Shown piece by piece: positions 30,720 to 37,939 of a stretch of DNA of 37,939 nt (the stretch's first letter is position 1; each line of letters starts with the position of its first letter). Both the position numbers and the translations under genes were made by a program. This DNA comes from Polyangia bacterium. GTDB lineage: Bacteria > Myxococcota_A > Polyangia > Nannocystales > Nannocystaceae. The DNA lies in NCBI GenBank assembly GCA_030430565.1, contig JAUIKS010000057.1:1-37939 (forward strand), given 5' to 3'. A model generated the notes under the pieces. That model did no database searches. It was not told the DNA's origin and saw only the letters and a list, made by a program, of their open reading frames with translations.

Positions 30720-31067
30720 TCACCAGCTCGTGCTCGTACACAGCCGCTCGACCTTCACGTCGCCCGAGTGCGCGTCGACCCGCGCGCTGCACTCGGCGAA
30801 CGACTCTTCGTCCTCCATCCGGCACCACACCCCCCACTGCTCGCGCTCGTCCCACCACACGACGCGCCAGCGGGCGCTCGGCCAACACTTTGAGCGCATC
30901 GCCTGTTTGCCGAGCTCGAGCGCGCGCTCCCTCGAGACCTCGAGACCCGCGGGCGGCTCGGTCGAGTGACGCGACGGCGGCAGGCACGCCCCAGCCGTGA
31001 GCGCTGCAGCGACCGTGATCGCGGAGCTGAGCCTGCTCAAGCGCGCGCGTGAGGGCGTCACGCCCAC
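30720..31067 (-). CDS. Small lipoprotein, unknown function
   Basis: A 115-residue protein starting at GTG 31067. The signal (ITVAAALTAGAC) has lipobox TAG-C. The mature part is rich in Trp and Cys (SKCWPSARWRVVWWDEREQWGVWCRM, then FAECSARVDAHSGDV), with four cysteines after the lipobox that may form disulfides. The ending VDAHSGDVKVERL resembles PepSY-like strands in which a residue pair precedes xGxV. No family is assigned. It is 15 bp after the larger Cys-rich lipoprotein gene on the same strand. Confidence 0.65.
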   Translation of the reverse strand: MGVTPSRARLSRLSSAITVAAALTAGACLPPSRHSTEPPAGLEVSRERALELGKQAMRSKCWPSARWRVVWWDEREQWGVWCRMEDEESFAECSARVDAHSGDVKVERLCTSTSW

Positions 31068-31082
31068 GTCATAGCACGTCGA

Positions 31083-32414
31083 TCATGGGCACTGCGCGCC
31101 GCAGCTGTTGATCGCGACGTTGACGCAGATGCTGTCCCACGAGTTGTTGCAGCAGAACGAGTCGAGCGCGCAGGTGCAGCTGAGGATCCCGGGGTTCGAG
31201 CAGCTGCCCGCGCCGCCCTGCTGGCAGCAGTCGCCGTGGTTGCACTGCGCGGTGTTGTAGCCGCCGCAGTCGGGGTTACACAGCAGCGTGCCGCCGAGGA
31301 AGCCCGCCGAGACGCAGCTGGCGCCGTTGAGGTTCGAGCCGTCGCAGGTCTCGCCGGGGTCGATGTTGTTGTTCCCGCAGGTGGTGCAGGACGAGGTGTT
31401 GAAGGACGCGCAGTCGTTGGCGCAGGCGAGCGCGCCGCCGACGAAGCCCTGCGACTGACAGGTCTCTCCGTTCAGGTTGTTGCCGTCGCAGGCCTCGGGG
31501 TTGGTGACGACGCCGTCGCCGCACTGGTAGCAGGCCGACGTGTCGAACTGGCAGGTCGCGTTGTTGCACGCGAGCGCGCCGCCTTCGAAGCCCTGGGTCG
31601 CGCAGCTCTCGCCGCCGACGTCGCCGCCCTCGCAGTCCTCGCCGGGCTGCACCACGTTGTCGCCGCACGAGGCGCTCGCGCAGGCGTTGGAGCACGCGTC
31701 GTTGTCGACGTCGTTGCCGTCGTCGCAGCCCTCGGGTCCGTTCTGCACCCCGTCGCCGCAGTACGGGCCGACGGTGCAGTCGGGGTTGCAGCCGTCGTAG
31801 GAGCCGTCGTTGACGCCGTCGTCGCAGGTCTCATCGCCGTTGATCTGGCCGTCGCCACAACCTGGCCCGAAGTCCAGGCAGTCCGGGTTGCAGCCATCGT
31901 AGGCGCCGTCGTTGACACCGTCGTCACACACCTCGGGCCCGTTGAGCTCGCCGTCGCCGCACGACGCCGCGAAACCCAGGCAGCCGGGGGTGCAGCCGCC
32001 GTAGGCCCCGTCGTTGACACCGTCGTCACACACCTCGTCGCCCTCGACCTCGCCGTCGCCGCAGGTCGGGCCCGGGTCCCCGGTCGTCTCGACGGGATCG
32101 GTCATCGCGTGACCGGTGGACTCATCGGGGCGCTCGGTCGTGCCCGCCGTCTCCCCGCCTGTGCCGCCCGTCTGCATCCCCGCGGTCGTGCCCACGGTGG
32201 TCGTGGCGTTCGTCACCGGGTTGGTCGGGTTCGTCATCGGCGAGGTGATGCTCGTGAAGCTCCCGTCGGTCGTGTCCCCCTCGCCCGAGGCGCAGCCGCC
32301 GGCGACCAGCAGCGCGAGCGCGGCGATCCACCCGCTCACACTCCGTCGTGCACGCGCGCGCCCGCGCCCGCGTGACCAAGCACCTAACGAAGTCACCAAC
32401 GCCTGACCCTCCAT
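31083..32414 (-). CDS. Myxobacterial Cys-rich repeat lipoprotein (DUF4215-type)
   Basis: 443 residues from ATG 32414, supported by GGGAGG seven bases upstream. Lipobox AGG-C follows a basic start and hydrophobic core. Residues 50-115 are a Thr/Gly-rich linker. Residues 118-250 hold three near-identical units GDGE.xG.E.CDDGVNDGAY.GC.P.C plus a CDDGNDVDNDACSNAC unit, the myxobacterial Cys-rich repeat. Three longer repeats follow (ALACNN..C, CDGNNLNGE.CxSQGF.GG types), and a terminal domain has CCQQGG and CCNNSWDSIC. It is a secreted, disulfide-rich, probably calcium-binding surface adhesin-like protein; function unproven. Confidence 0.88.
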   Translation of the reverse strand: MEGQALVTSLGAWSRGRGRARARRSVSGWIAALALLVAGGCASGEGDTTDGSFTSITSPMTNPTNPVTNATTTVGTTAGMQTGGTGGETAGTTERPDESTGHAMTDPVETTGDPGPTCGDGEVEGDEVCDDGVNDGAYGGCTPGCLGFAASCGDGELNGPEVCDDGVNDGAYDGCNPDCLDFGPGCGDGQINGDETCDDGVNDGSYDGCNPDCTVGPYCGDGVQNGPEGCDDGNDVDNDACSNACASASCGDNVVQPGEDCEGGDVGGESCATQGFEGGALACNNATCQFDTSACYQCGDGVVTNPEACDGNNLNGETCQSQGFVGGALACANDCASFNTSSCTTCGNNNIDPGETCDGSNLNGASCVSAGFLGGTLLCNPDCGGYNTAQCNHGDCCQQGGAGSCSNPGILSCTCALDSFCCNNSWDSICVNVAINSCGAQCP

Positions 32415-32694
32415 ACCCCTGCCTCCCGCCGAACGCTGCCCGATGACCACGTATCTACAGCGTCGCACATCGTGCCGCGCGCTGTCGACACTCCGCGAAA
32501 GCCGCGCCGAACGAGGTTTCCCATGCACATATTTATAAGACTGTTCATACATGTCTGCTTAAACCTATCGCGCAGCGGGCGATGCCGCGCCTCCGCGGCT
32601 GGAGCAACGACCCGTCCATTGATGATACAAGCGACGTCGTGCGCTCCTCCGCGCCGCCGGTGGCGCCGGCAGGAGCTTCTACGCACCAGCTCGC
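32415..32694. promoter_or_regulatory. Divergent intergenic region with an AT-rich pocket
   Basis: 280 bp between two divergent Cys-rich lipoprotein genes. Positions about 32521-32566 are markedly AT-rich for this sequence (CATATTTATAAGAC, then TTCATACATG) and are flanked by the short inverted pair AGGTTT (32514-32519) / AAACCT (32560-32565). Probably contains one or two promoters. No gene is seen here. Confidence 0.4.
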
Positions 32695-34215
32695 ATGCTC
32701 CGCGCAAACCGTCGCCACCCGCCCGTCACGCCGCTCCCCCTCGTCGCCGCGCTGCTGTGCTTCGCCTGCACGAGCGGCGACGAGACCACGACCGACGGCG
32801 CGATGACGACCACGACGACCGAGGGCGCGTCGACGTCCGCCGCGGGCTCCGGCAGCGCCGCGACCGTGACCTCGAGCGCGAGCGAGGTGCACGGGACCGA
32901 CGCGCCGACGACCGGCGCGATCGAGCCGAGCTGCGACGACGGCGAGATCAACCAAGGCGAGAGCGATGTCGACTGCGGCGGCCCGAGCTGCGCGCCGTGC
33001 CCGGGCGGCTCGGCCTGCGCCGACGACCGCGACTGTGAAGACGGCAGCTGCGTGGGCAACACCTGCGTGGCCCCGGCCTGCGACGACGGGGCGATGAACG
33101 GCGGCGAGACCGACGTCGACTGCGGCGGCTCGAGCTGTGAGCCCTGCGCCGACAACCTCGGCTGCCTCGCAGACGACGACTGCCACAGCGGCGTCTGCAC
33201 CGGCTCGTTCTGCGCGGCGCCGAGCTGCGGCGACGGGGTCCTGAACGGCGACGAGACCGACCTCGACTGCGGCGGCCCCTGCGACGGCTGCGAGCAGGCC
33301 GAGCAGTGCGTCCTCGACGAGGACTGCCTCTCGCTGCTCTGCGTCGAGGGGGCCTGCGCGCCGGCGGACTGCCAGACCGACGCCGACTGCAGCGCGTTCA
33401 CGACGAAGTGCGCCGCGGGCGTGTGCACCCCAGGGAAGACCTGCGCGGCCCAGCCCACCAACGAGGGCGGCCCCTGCGACGACGACGACAAGTGCACCAC
33501 GGACGACCTGTGCAGCGAGGGCGCCTGCGCCGGCGCGCCGGTCGACTGCACGATGCTCACCGACGGCTGCAACGTCGGCGTGTGCGACCCGGACGACGGC
33601 CTGTGCGCGGCCGAGCCCGCCAACGAGGGTAACCCCTGCGACGACGGCGACGCGTGCACGGCCGACGAGCTGTGCCAGGCCGGCGCCTGCACCAACGGCC
33701 AGGGCTACGTGTTCCACGAGGACTTCGCCGACAACTCGCAGGGCTGGACGCTCGAGACCGAGTGGGAGCTCGGCCCGGCCGTCGAGGGCTGCGGCGACCC
33801 AGCCACGGATCACACGCCGACCGACGACAACGGCGTCGCCGGCGTGGTCCTGGGCGGCTGCGCGACCACGCAGCAGCACGGCTACTACTGCGCGACCAGC
33901 CCGGTCATCGACACCACCCAGCTCGACGCGGTGTGGCTGACGTACTGGCGCGATCTGTACAGCGACTACGCGCCGTACATGAAGAACAAGATCGAGGTCT
34001 TCAACGGCAACACGTGGATCCTCGTGTTCGAGACCCTCGGCGCGCCGGCGATCAACGACAGCGAGTGGAGCGAGTACCACTACGAGCTGACGAGCTACTC
34101 GAACGCGACCCTGCAGGTCCGGTGGTGCCACACCGTCGGCAGCGGCGGCGCGTTCTTGCGAGGGAGCTGGACCATCGACGACGTCACCGTCGGCCCGACC
34201 CAGTGCACGCCCTGA
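32695..34215 (+). CDS. Cys-rich lipoprotein with C-terminal beta-sandwich-like domain
   Basis: A 506-residue protein. The signal ends LLCFA-C. Residues 27-75 are a Thr/Ser-rich linker. Residues 78-340 hold units of the form DGxxNGxETDxDCGG..C.PC followed by CxxDxDCxSGxC, the alternating pattern of myxobacterial secreted proteins, then CDDGDACTADELCQAGAC units. The C-terminal 160 residues (YVFHEDFADNSQGWTLE..., GYYCATSPVID, LTYWRDLYSDY, WTIDDVTVG) look like a carbohydrate- or MAM-like jelly-roll domain often placed after a FxxxxxGW start. It is probably surface-exposed and binds polymer or partner cells. It is divergent from the gene at 31083. Confidence 0.85.
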   Translation: MLRANRRHPPVTPLPLVAALLCFACTSGDETTTDGAMTTTTTEGASTSAAGSGSAATVTSSASEVHGTDAPTTGAIEPSCDDGEINQGESDVDCGGPSCAPCPGGSACADDRDCEDGSCVGNTCVAPACDDGAMNGGETDVDCGGSSCEPCADNLGCLADDDCHSGVCTGSFCAAPSCGDGVLNGDETDLDCGGPCDGCEQAEQCVLDEDCLSLLCVEGACAPADCQTDADCSAFTTKCAAGVCTPGKTCAAQPTNEGGPCDDDDKCTTDDLCSEGACAGAPVDCTMLTDGCNVGVCDPDDGLCAAEPANEGNPCDDGDACTADELCQAGACTNGQGYVFHEDFADNSQGWTLETEWELGPAVEGCGDPATDHTPTDDNGVAGVVLGGCATTQQHGYYCATSPVIDTTQLDAVWLTYWRDLYSDYAPYMKNKIEVFNGNTWILVFETLGAPAINDSEWSEYHYELTSYSNATLQVRWCHTVGSGGAFLRGSWTIDDVTVGPTQCTP

Positions 34216-34221
34216 CGCGAG

Positions 34222-35391
34222 TCAGCGCGCGCGCTTTCTCGGCACGTCGAACCACAGGCCGATCGCGAAGCCGACGCCCAGCGAGGCGCCGCCGATGCGA
34301 AACAGCGACGCGCCGCTGTTGTCGCGGATGTGCGCCGTCGAGAATTCGTCGTCCAGCGACGAGCCCGAGAGCGCGAGCTCGGTCCACAGGGCCATGCGCA
34401 CGTCGAGCCTCGGCCGCGCGGTGAACCAGACGCCTGGCTCGAGCCGCAGCGCGCCGCCCAGCGCGACGGCGCCGACGCGCTCGCCGCCTGCGGTCACCGT
34501 GCTCTCCCCGGGCTCGACCAGCCGCCACGACTCGACCGTCGCCAGCAGCCGCGTGTTGAGCTCGAACGCGCGCGCGCGCAGTCGGTAGCCGACGCCGAGG
34601 CCGACGCGTAGGCGGTCGAGTCGGTAGGAGCTGCGCACGCGCGTCGCCCCGCGAACACCCGCGCCCACGAGGACCCCGACCGGCAGCTTGAGATCGAGAC
34701 CGAGCGCGCCGCCGCCGGCGACGAGCGCTCCGGGGTCGCTGGGCTGCCCGAGGCCGAAGACGACGCCCGGCGTCAGCGCGAGCCCGAGCGAGAGCGGCGT
34801 CGGCGGGTCCTCGGGCGGTGGTTCGGGCGGCTGCTTGGGTTGTTGCTTGGGTGGTGGCGCCGGCGATGGCTCCGGCGGTGGTTCGGGCTCCGCTGGTGGT
34901 GGTTGCTCCGGCGGCTCCTCGGGCAGCGCGGGGCGCTCGACATCCTCGCGGTCCGCGACCACGCGCTCGTCCTCAATGGCCGCGAGCAGGTTGGACAGCG
35001 TGGCCGCGATCGCGCGCGGCGCCTCCTCGGGCTCGACGTCGACCTGGCGATCGAAGGCGCGCCCGTCCTCGAGGATCACGCTCATCGCCACGCCCCCGCC
35101 GTCGGGGCGGATGTCGAGCAGCGCCCACGGACCCGTCACGCGGCCCGCGCCCGGCTCGCCGAGGATCGAGATCCTCCGCCCGGGCGCGCGCAGCTCGAGC
35201 GCCGAGCGCAGGGCGTCGGCGTCGACCGCCGCGTCGCTCGCCCCGAGCTCGGCCCCGGCGCTGCGGATCACGAGCGCGTGAATTCGCCGCGTGTCCGGCG
35301 AGGCCGGCTCGGCGGGAGCGGCCTCTTCAACAGCCCCGGGCGGCTCGAAGGCCGCGACGAAGAGCAGCGCCTGGAGAGCGATTCCATGCAT
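34222..35391 (-). CDS. Probable outer-membrane beta-barrel protein with Pro-rich linker
   Basis: A 389-residue protein. A short hydrophobic start (IALQALLFVAAF) could be a weak signal peptide. Residues 35-140 form an alpha/beta domain (HALVIRSAGAELG, ALLDIRPDGGGVAMSVILEDGRAFDRQVDV) similar to small periplasmic domains found before barrels. Residues 150-205 are Pro/Glu-rich (PPPEPSP types). From about 210 on, alternating hydrophobic strands (LGLALTPGVVFGLG, LRVGLGVGYRLRARAFELNTRLLA, VAVALGG-like, FAIGLWFDV) suggest an 8-10-strand barrel. No catalytic motifs. Convergent with the lipoprotein gene at 32695 with a 6-bp gap. Confidence 0.65.
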   Translation of the reverse strand: MHGIALQALLFVAAFEPPGAVEEAAPAEPASPDTRRIHALVIRSAGAELGASDAAVDADALRSALELRAPGRRISILGEPGAGRVTGPWALLDIRPDGGGVAMSVILEDGRAFDRQVDVEPEEAPRAIAATLSNLLAAIEDERVVADREDVERPALPEEPPEQPPPAEPEPPPEPSPAPPPKQQPKQPPEPPPEDPPTPLSLGLALTPGVVFGLGQPSDPGALVAGGGALGLDLKLPVGVLVGAGVRGATRVRSSYRLDRLRVGLGVGYRLRARAFELNTRLLATVESWRLVEPGESTVTAGGERVGAVALGGALRLEPGVWFTARPRLDVRMALWTELALSGSSLDDEFSTAHIRDNSGASLFRIGGASLGVGFAIGLWFDVPRKRAR

Positions 35392-35475
35392 CAGGAGACG
35401 TCGACTGCGGGCGCCGGCGAGTATTCCCCACGACGCTCGAGACCGCCAGCGCAGGCGCGACGCGAGCGCGACGAC

Positions 35476-35880
35476 TCACGCGCTCTCGCCCGAGTCCCCC
35501 GAGTCTCCCGAGTCTCCCGAGTCTCCCGATTCACCCGATTCACCCGAGTCACTCGGGTCATCGGAGTCACTCGAATCATCGGAGTCACTCGAGTCACTCG
35601 GATCACTCGACTCACCCGAGTCGCCCTCGCTCTCGCTCTCGCTCGTGTCAGGATCGGAGGTTGTTCCCGTGGTCGACGACGTCGTCGTCGATGAGTCCTG
35701 TCCGCTCGCGTCGTCGTCGTCGTCGTCGGTGTCGTCGTCCTCAACATCATCCTCGGCGTCATCAGTGTCGTCGTCCTCCGCCCCCGTGTCCGTGCTGGAG
35801 GTGTCGACGACGATATCCGTGACGGCGCAGCCGCTGAGGAGGCCCAGCCCGAGCAACCACGCGCCGAGGCTTCGCTTCAC
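35476..35880 (-). CDS. Acidic low-complexity lipoprotein in a sigma-factor operon
   Basis: 134 residues. The GTG start at 35880 overlaps the stop of the membrane regulator gene (GTGA). Residues 1-18 form the signal with lipobox LSG-C. After about 15 ordinary residues (AVTDIVVDTSSTDTG) the rest is almost only Asp, Ser, Glu, Gly and Thr (DDDTDDAEDD, then SGESGDSGDSG). Such tails are common in myxobacterial lipoproteins and should be disordered, strongly negative and able to bind cations. No domain is present. As the last gene of the operon it may be an envelope target or input of the sigma system. Confidence 0.75.
   Translation of the reverse strand: MKRSLGAWLLGLGLLSGCAVTDIVVDTSSTDTGAEDDDTDDAEDDVEDDDTDDDDDDASGQDSSTTTSSTTGTTSDPDTSESESEGDSGESSDPSDSSDSDDSSDSDDPSDSGESGESGDSGDSGDSGDSGESA
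35484..35623. repeat. 9-bp imperfect tandem repeat in the acidic lipoprotein
   Basis: Units such as CCCGAGTCT and CACTCGAGT repeat about 15 times and encode the SGD/SGE/DSS triplets. The 9-bp period keeps the frame, so length variation would change the tail without stopping translation. Confidence 0.8.
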
Positions 35881-36992
35881 CGCGCGGTGTCCTCGGCCGG
35901 CGTCACGGCCCGCGCCGCGCGAGCGCGATGGGCCCCGCGCGGGAAGTCCTCGAGGTATCGCGCCCAGCACTGCTCGCGCGCGTCGTCCTCGGCGCGTCGA
36001 CACAGCCCGGCGCGCGCGTCGTCGGCGTGGGGGCCCGTGGGGAACCGCTTCAGGTACTCCTCCCAAACGTCTCGCTCCCCCGTCGCTCCGCGGGCCTGGC
36101 GGACCAGGACGAACAGGTCACCGTAGGCGAGCTGGACGCGCGCGCGTCGACCTCCGCGACGGATCAGCTCGCGGAACACCTGCTCGGCGCCCTCGAGGTC
36201 ACCCTCTCGCCAGCGCCGCTGCGCGTCCTCGTCGAGTTCCTTCAATCGATCGTTGAGGGTCGGCTCCTTCGAGCGCGTCCGCGCGGAACCACCGTCGGTG
36301 TCTTCGTCACCCGCCGAGGGATCGTTCGGCGTCGGCGCGGGCGCCGACGCCGGTTCGATCTCTTCGAGATCTTCGAGATCTTCGAGTTCCTCGAGTTCCC
36401 TGAGTTCCTCGAGTTCGGCCTCCGACACGAGCGCTCTGGCCTTGGACCGCTCGCTCGCCGGGGAACCCCGAAGCTCCGCGCGCTCGCTGTCCTCGTCCGC
36501 GTCGACGCGGGAGTGCGGCGCCTGGAACTTCGCGTCGCCGGCTCCCTCGACGCCGCGCAGCGCGTCGCCGAAGTTGCCGAGCCCCACGCCGAGCCCCAGC
36601 AGGATCACGGCCGCCGCCGCCATCGCCCAGCGCCACCGTCCGGTCGTCCTCGACACACGCTCAGTCCCGGGCGCGCTCGGGATCGCGGCGAGGCGTCGCT
36701 CGTGCACGTCCGCCTCGACGACCTCGCGCACGTCCGACAGGAACTCGCCCAGCGCCTCGTCTGGCACCCCAAAGTCCGCGCCGGAGCGGCTGGTCTGAAG
36801 CGGGATCACGGCCGCGAGCGCGCGCGCCTCCTCGAGCTTTGTTGCCGGTACACGCGTCGGGTCCTCGGCGTGCGCGCGGGCGACGACCTCGGCGAAGTCC
36901 GGGAGCGGGCGCGAGCTCGTGATCTCGCGCTCGCTGTGCTCGACCACGTCGTTCATCCACTCGGCGAACGCGTCGAATTCTCGCTCGCTCAT
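35877..36992 (-). CDS. Single-pass membrane regulator with C-terminal TPR-like part (anti-sigma candidate)
   Basis: A 371-residue protein. The N-terminal 115 residues are cytoplasmic and acidic/helical (EFDAFAEWMNDVVEHSE, DEALGEFLSDVREVVEADV). One membrane helix follows (WAMAAAAVILLGLGVGLG, about residues 122-140). The outside part has an acidic heptad stretch (LEELRELEELEDLEDLEEIE), a Pro/Asp linker, and a C-terminal TPR-like segment with DLEGAEQVFRELIRRGG and WEEYLKRFPTGPHADDAR, resembling FecR/anti-sigma neighbours in myxobacteria. There is no zinc HxxxCxxC site. The ATGA overlap with the upstream sigma gene supports a role as its membrane-bound partner. Confidence 0.75.
   Translation of the reverse strand: MSEREFDAFAEWMNDVVEHSEREITSSRPLPDFAEVVARAHAEDPTRVPATKLEEARALAAVIPLQTSRSGADFGVPDEALGEFLSDVREVVEADVHERRLAAIPSAPGTERVSRTTGRWRWAMAAAAVILLGLGVGLGNFGDALRGVEGAGDAKFQAPHSRVDADEDSERAELRGSPASERSKARALVSEAELEELRELEELEDLEDLEEIEPASAPAPTPNDPSAGDEDTDGGSARTRSKEPTLNDRLKELDEDAQRRWREGDLEGAEQVFRELIRRGGRRARVQLAYGDLFVLVRQARGATGERDVWEEYLKRFPTGPHADDARAGLCRRAEDDAREQCWARYLEDFPRGAHRARAARAVTPAEDTAR
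36355..36417. repeat. 9-bp tandem repeat encoding an acidic Leu-Glu stretch
   Basis: GATCTTCGA and related 9-mers repeat about seven times within the membrane-regulator gene and encode the LED/LEE triplets. Copy changes keep the frame. Confidence 0.8.
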
Positions 36993-37672
36993 CGTCCGCC
37001 TCCCCCCGCGCCGCGCTTGGCCTCACGCTTGCGCGGTCGCCCCGGCGTGCGCTGCTTGTTCACGGCGTCGGCGTCGAGCCAGCCCTGCTCGACGAGCGCC
37101 TTGCGGACGCGGGTCCGCGCACGTGTGGCGCGGACGGCCGCGTTGCCGCGGCTAATGCCGAGCCGGTCCGCGATCTCGCGCTCGGAGAGCCCCTCGAGGT
37201 CGCGCAGCACGAAGACCTCGCGCAGGGTGTCGGGCAGGGTCTCGAGCACGGCGTAGAGCACCTCGGCGCGCTTGCGCTGCAGGGCCTGACGATCGGGGCG
37301 CTCGCCCTCGGCCGTGACCTCGGTGAGCACGCGGCGCTTGTCCTTGAGCCGCGCGTGCGCGGTCTCGGTGTTCTTCTGCCACCGCCAGTGGCGACGCACG
37401 ACGTTGATCGCCACGCCGTGCAGCCAGGTCGAGAACTTGGAGCGCCCCTCGAAGTCGGGGAGCGCGACGAGGGCCTTCGCAAAGGTCTCTTGGGTCAGGT
37501 CTTCGGCGACCGCGGGGTCGCCGGTGAGGTAGCGAACGTGACGGTACAGGGGGTCGAAGAGCTCTTGATACAGCCTCGACCAGGCCTGCATGTCACCGCG
37601 CTTGGCTCGCTCGACGAGCAACGCGATGCGCTCAACCACCTGCCCCGCCCCGTCCGTAGAGGAGGTCGGCAT
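36989..37672 (-). CDS. ECF-type sigma-70 family RNA polymerase sigma factor
   Basis: About 227 residues from ATG 37672 (a GTG at 37696 is eight codons upstream; neither has a clear Shine-Dalgarno). Region 2 is visible at LYQELFDPLYRHVRYL..DLTQETFAKAL and WLHGVAINVVRRHWR. Region 4 is at LPDTLREVFVLRDLEGLSEREIADRLGISRGNAAVRATRARTRVRKAL with the helix-turn-helix. The tail is basic (QRTPGRPRKREAKRG). It directs RNA polymerase to a specific promoter set. The downstream overlapping gene is a membrane protein, as expected for an ECF sigma/anti-sigma pair, and a lipoprotein follows. Confidence 0.93.
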   Translation of the reverse strand: MPTSSTDGAGQVVERIALLVERAKRGDMQAWSRLYQELFDPLYRHVRYLTGDPAVAEDLTQETFAKALVALPDFEGRSKFSTWLHGVAINVVRRHWRWQKNTETAHARLKDKRRVLTEVTAEGERPDRQALQRKRAEVLYAVLETLPDTLREVFVLRDLEGLSEREIADRLGISRGNAAVRATRARTRVRKALVEQGWLDADAVNKQRTPGRPRKREAKRGAGGGGR

Positions 37673-37750
37673 GGAAGAAGTGGATTGAAGACGCACCGCG
37701 CTGCGTATCGCTTTCTCTTCTCGATCAGTGGGGATGACGCTCGCGAGCGA

Positions 37751-37939
37751 CTAACCGGTCTCGCCCGTGTCGCCGCCGCCCGTGTCGCCGTCGCCCGTCT
37801 CGCCCGTGTCGCCGGTCTCGCCATCGCCGGTCTCGCCGGTCTCGCCCGTGTCGCCGTCGCCGGTCTCGCCCGTGTCGCCGTCGCCGGTCTCGCCCGTGTC
37901 GCCGTCGCCGGTCTCGCCCGTGTCGCCGTCGCCGGTCTC
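37751..37939 (-). CDS. C-terminal part of a protein with Thr-Gly-Asp/Glu repeat tail (runs off the window)
   Basis: A frame ending in TAG at 37753-37751 is open up to the window's last base: 62 residues made only of Thr, Gly, Asp and Glu (ETGDGDTG units). The N-terminal part is outside the window. By analogy with the acidic lipoprotein of this window it is likely the tail of a secreted or surface lipoprotein. The reading frame and stop fit the repeats exactly, which supports that they are translated. It is 54 bp upstream of the farthest possible sigma gene start, on the same strand. Confidence 0.65.
   Translation of the reverse strand, partial: ETGDGDTGETGDGDTGETGDGDTGETGDGDTGETGETGDGETGDTGETGDGDTGGGDTGETG
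37840..37939. repeat. 24-bp perfect tandem repeat, cut by window end
   Basis: Four identical 24-bp units (37840-37863, 37864-37887, 37888-37911, 37912-37935) and the start of a fifth; degenerate copies extend down to about 37760. Each unit encodes eight residues, TGDGDTGE in register, on the minus strand. No spacers, so not a CRISPR array. Confidence 0.95.

Noticed and set aside
37760..37939. CRISPR-like array at the right end
   Set aside because: Units are directly contiguous without spacers and encode an in-frame acidic tail.

Overview
The window looks like chromosome of a GC-rich (about 70% or more) myxobacterium, most plausibly Nannocystaceae-like. The evidence is the codon use, the Ser/Thr kinase fused to a sensor, the myxobacterial Cys-rich repeat lipoproteins and several secreted proteins with long Asp/Ser/Gly/Thr tails. 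This assignment is inference from gene style; there is no rRNA marker. I saw no tRNA, rRNA, CRISPR array, phage or transposase.

Left part (1-14.3 kb): a 183-bp tandem repeat; a minus-strand pair made of a 1383-residue chimeric receptor kinase and a small DUF4440-type lipoprotein; then a plus-strand run of a molybdopterin-domain-like lipoprotein, an M61 peptidase with PDZ domain, a VOC-fold protein with a histone-H1-like Lys tail, a crotonase, a Ser-rich lipoprotein and a SAM hydrolase (DUF62). An HTTM-family membrane protein with a single-pass partner lies on the minus strand, followed by a plus-strand lipoprotein. Several plus-strand genes have a TAnnnT hexamer only 5-8 nt before the start codon and no Shine-Dalgarno, suggesting leaderless mRNAs.

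Centre (14333-27897, all minus strand, about 13.6 kb): the standout. One apparent operon encodes, in transcription order: alpha-oxoamine synthase, malonyl-ACP transacylase, FabZ-like dehydratase, FabF-like ketosynthase, FabG-like ketoreductase, HMG-CoA-synthase-like HCS, ECH1-like and ECH2-like crotonases, two FabL-like enoyl reductases, ACP, a long GNAT-family acyltransferase, a second ACP and a fatty-acyl-AMP ligase. This combines a polyketide beta-branching (isoprenoid-like methylation) cassette with a complete dissociated fatty-acid synthase and sphingolipid-type head-group enzymes. I infer a dedicated pathway that builds a methyl-branched acyl-ACP, condenses it with an amino acid, and N-acylates the product with a fatty acid delivered by the FAAL/ACP pair. 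The product is unknown.

Right part (28.1-37.9 kb): a LMW-PTP / fructosamine-kinase pair (probable protein deglycation), a tail-anchored coiled-coil protein, several lipoproteins including two Cys-rich ones, an outer-membrane beta-barrel candidate, and a sigma factor / membrane regulator / acidic lipoprotein operon. The window ends inside a further protein with a Thr-Gly-Asp/Glu repeat tail. Slippage-prone in-frame repeats recur in these secreted or regulatory proteins.
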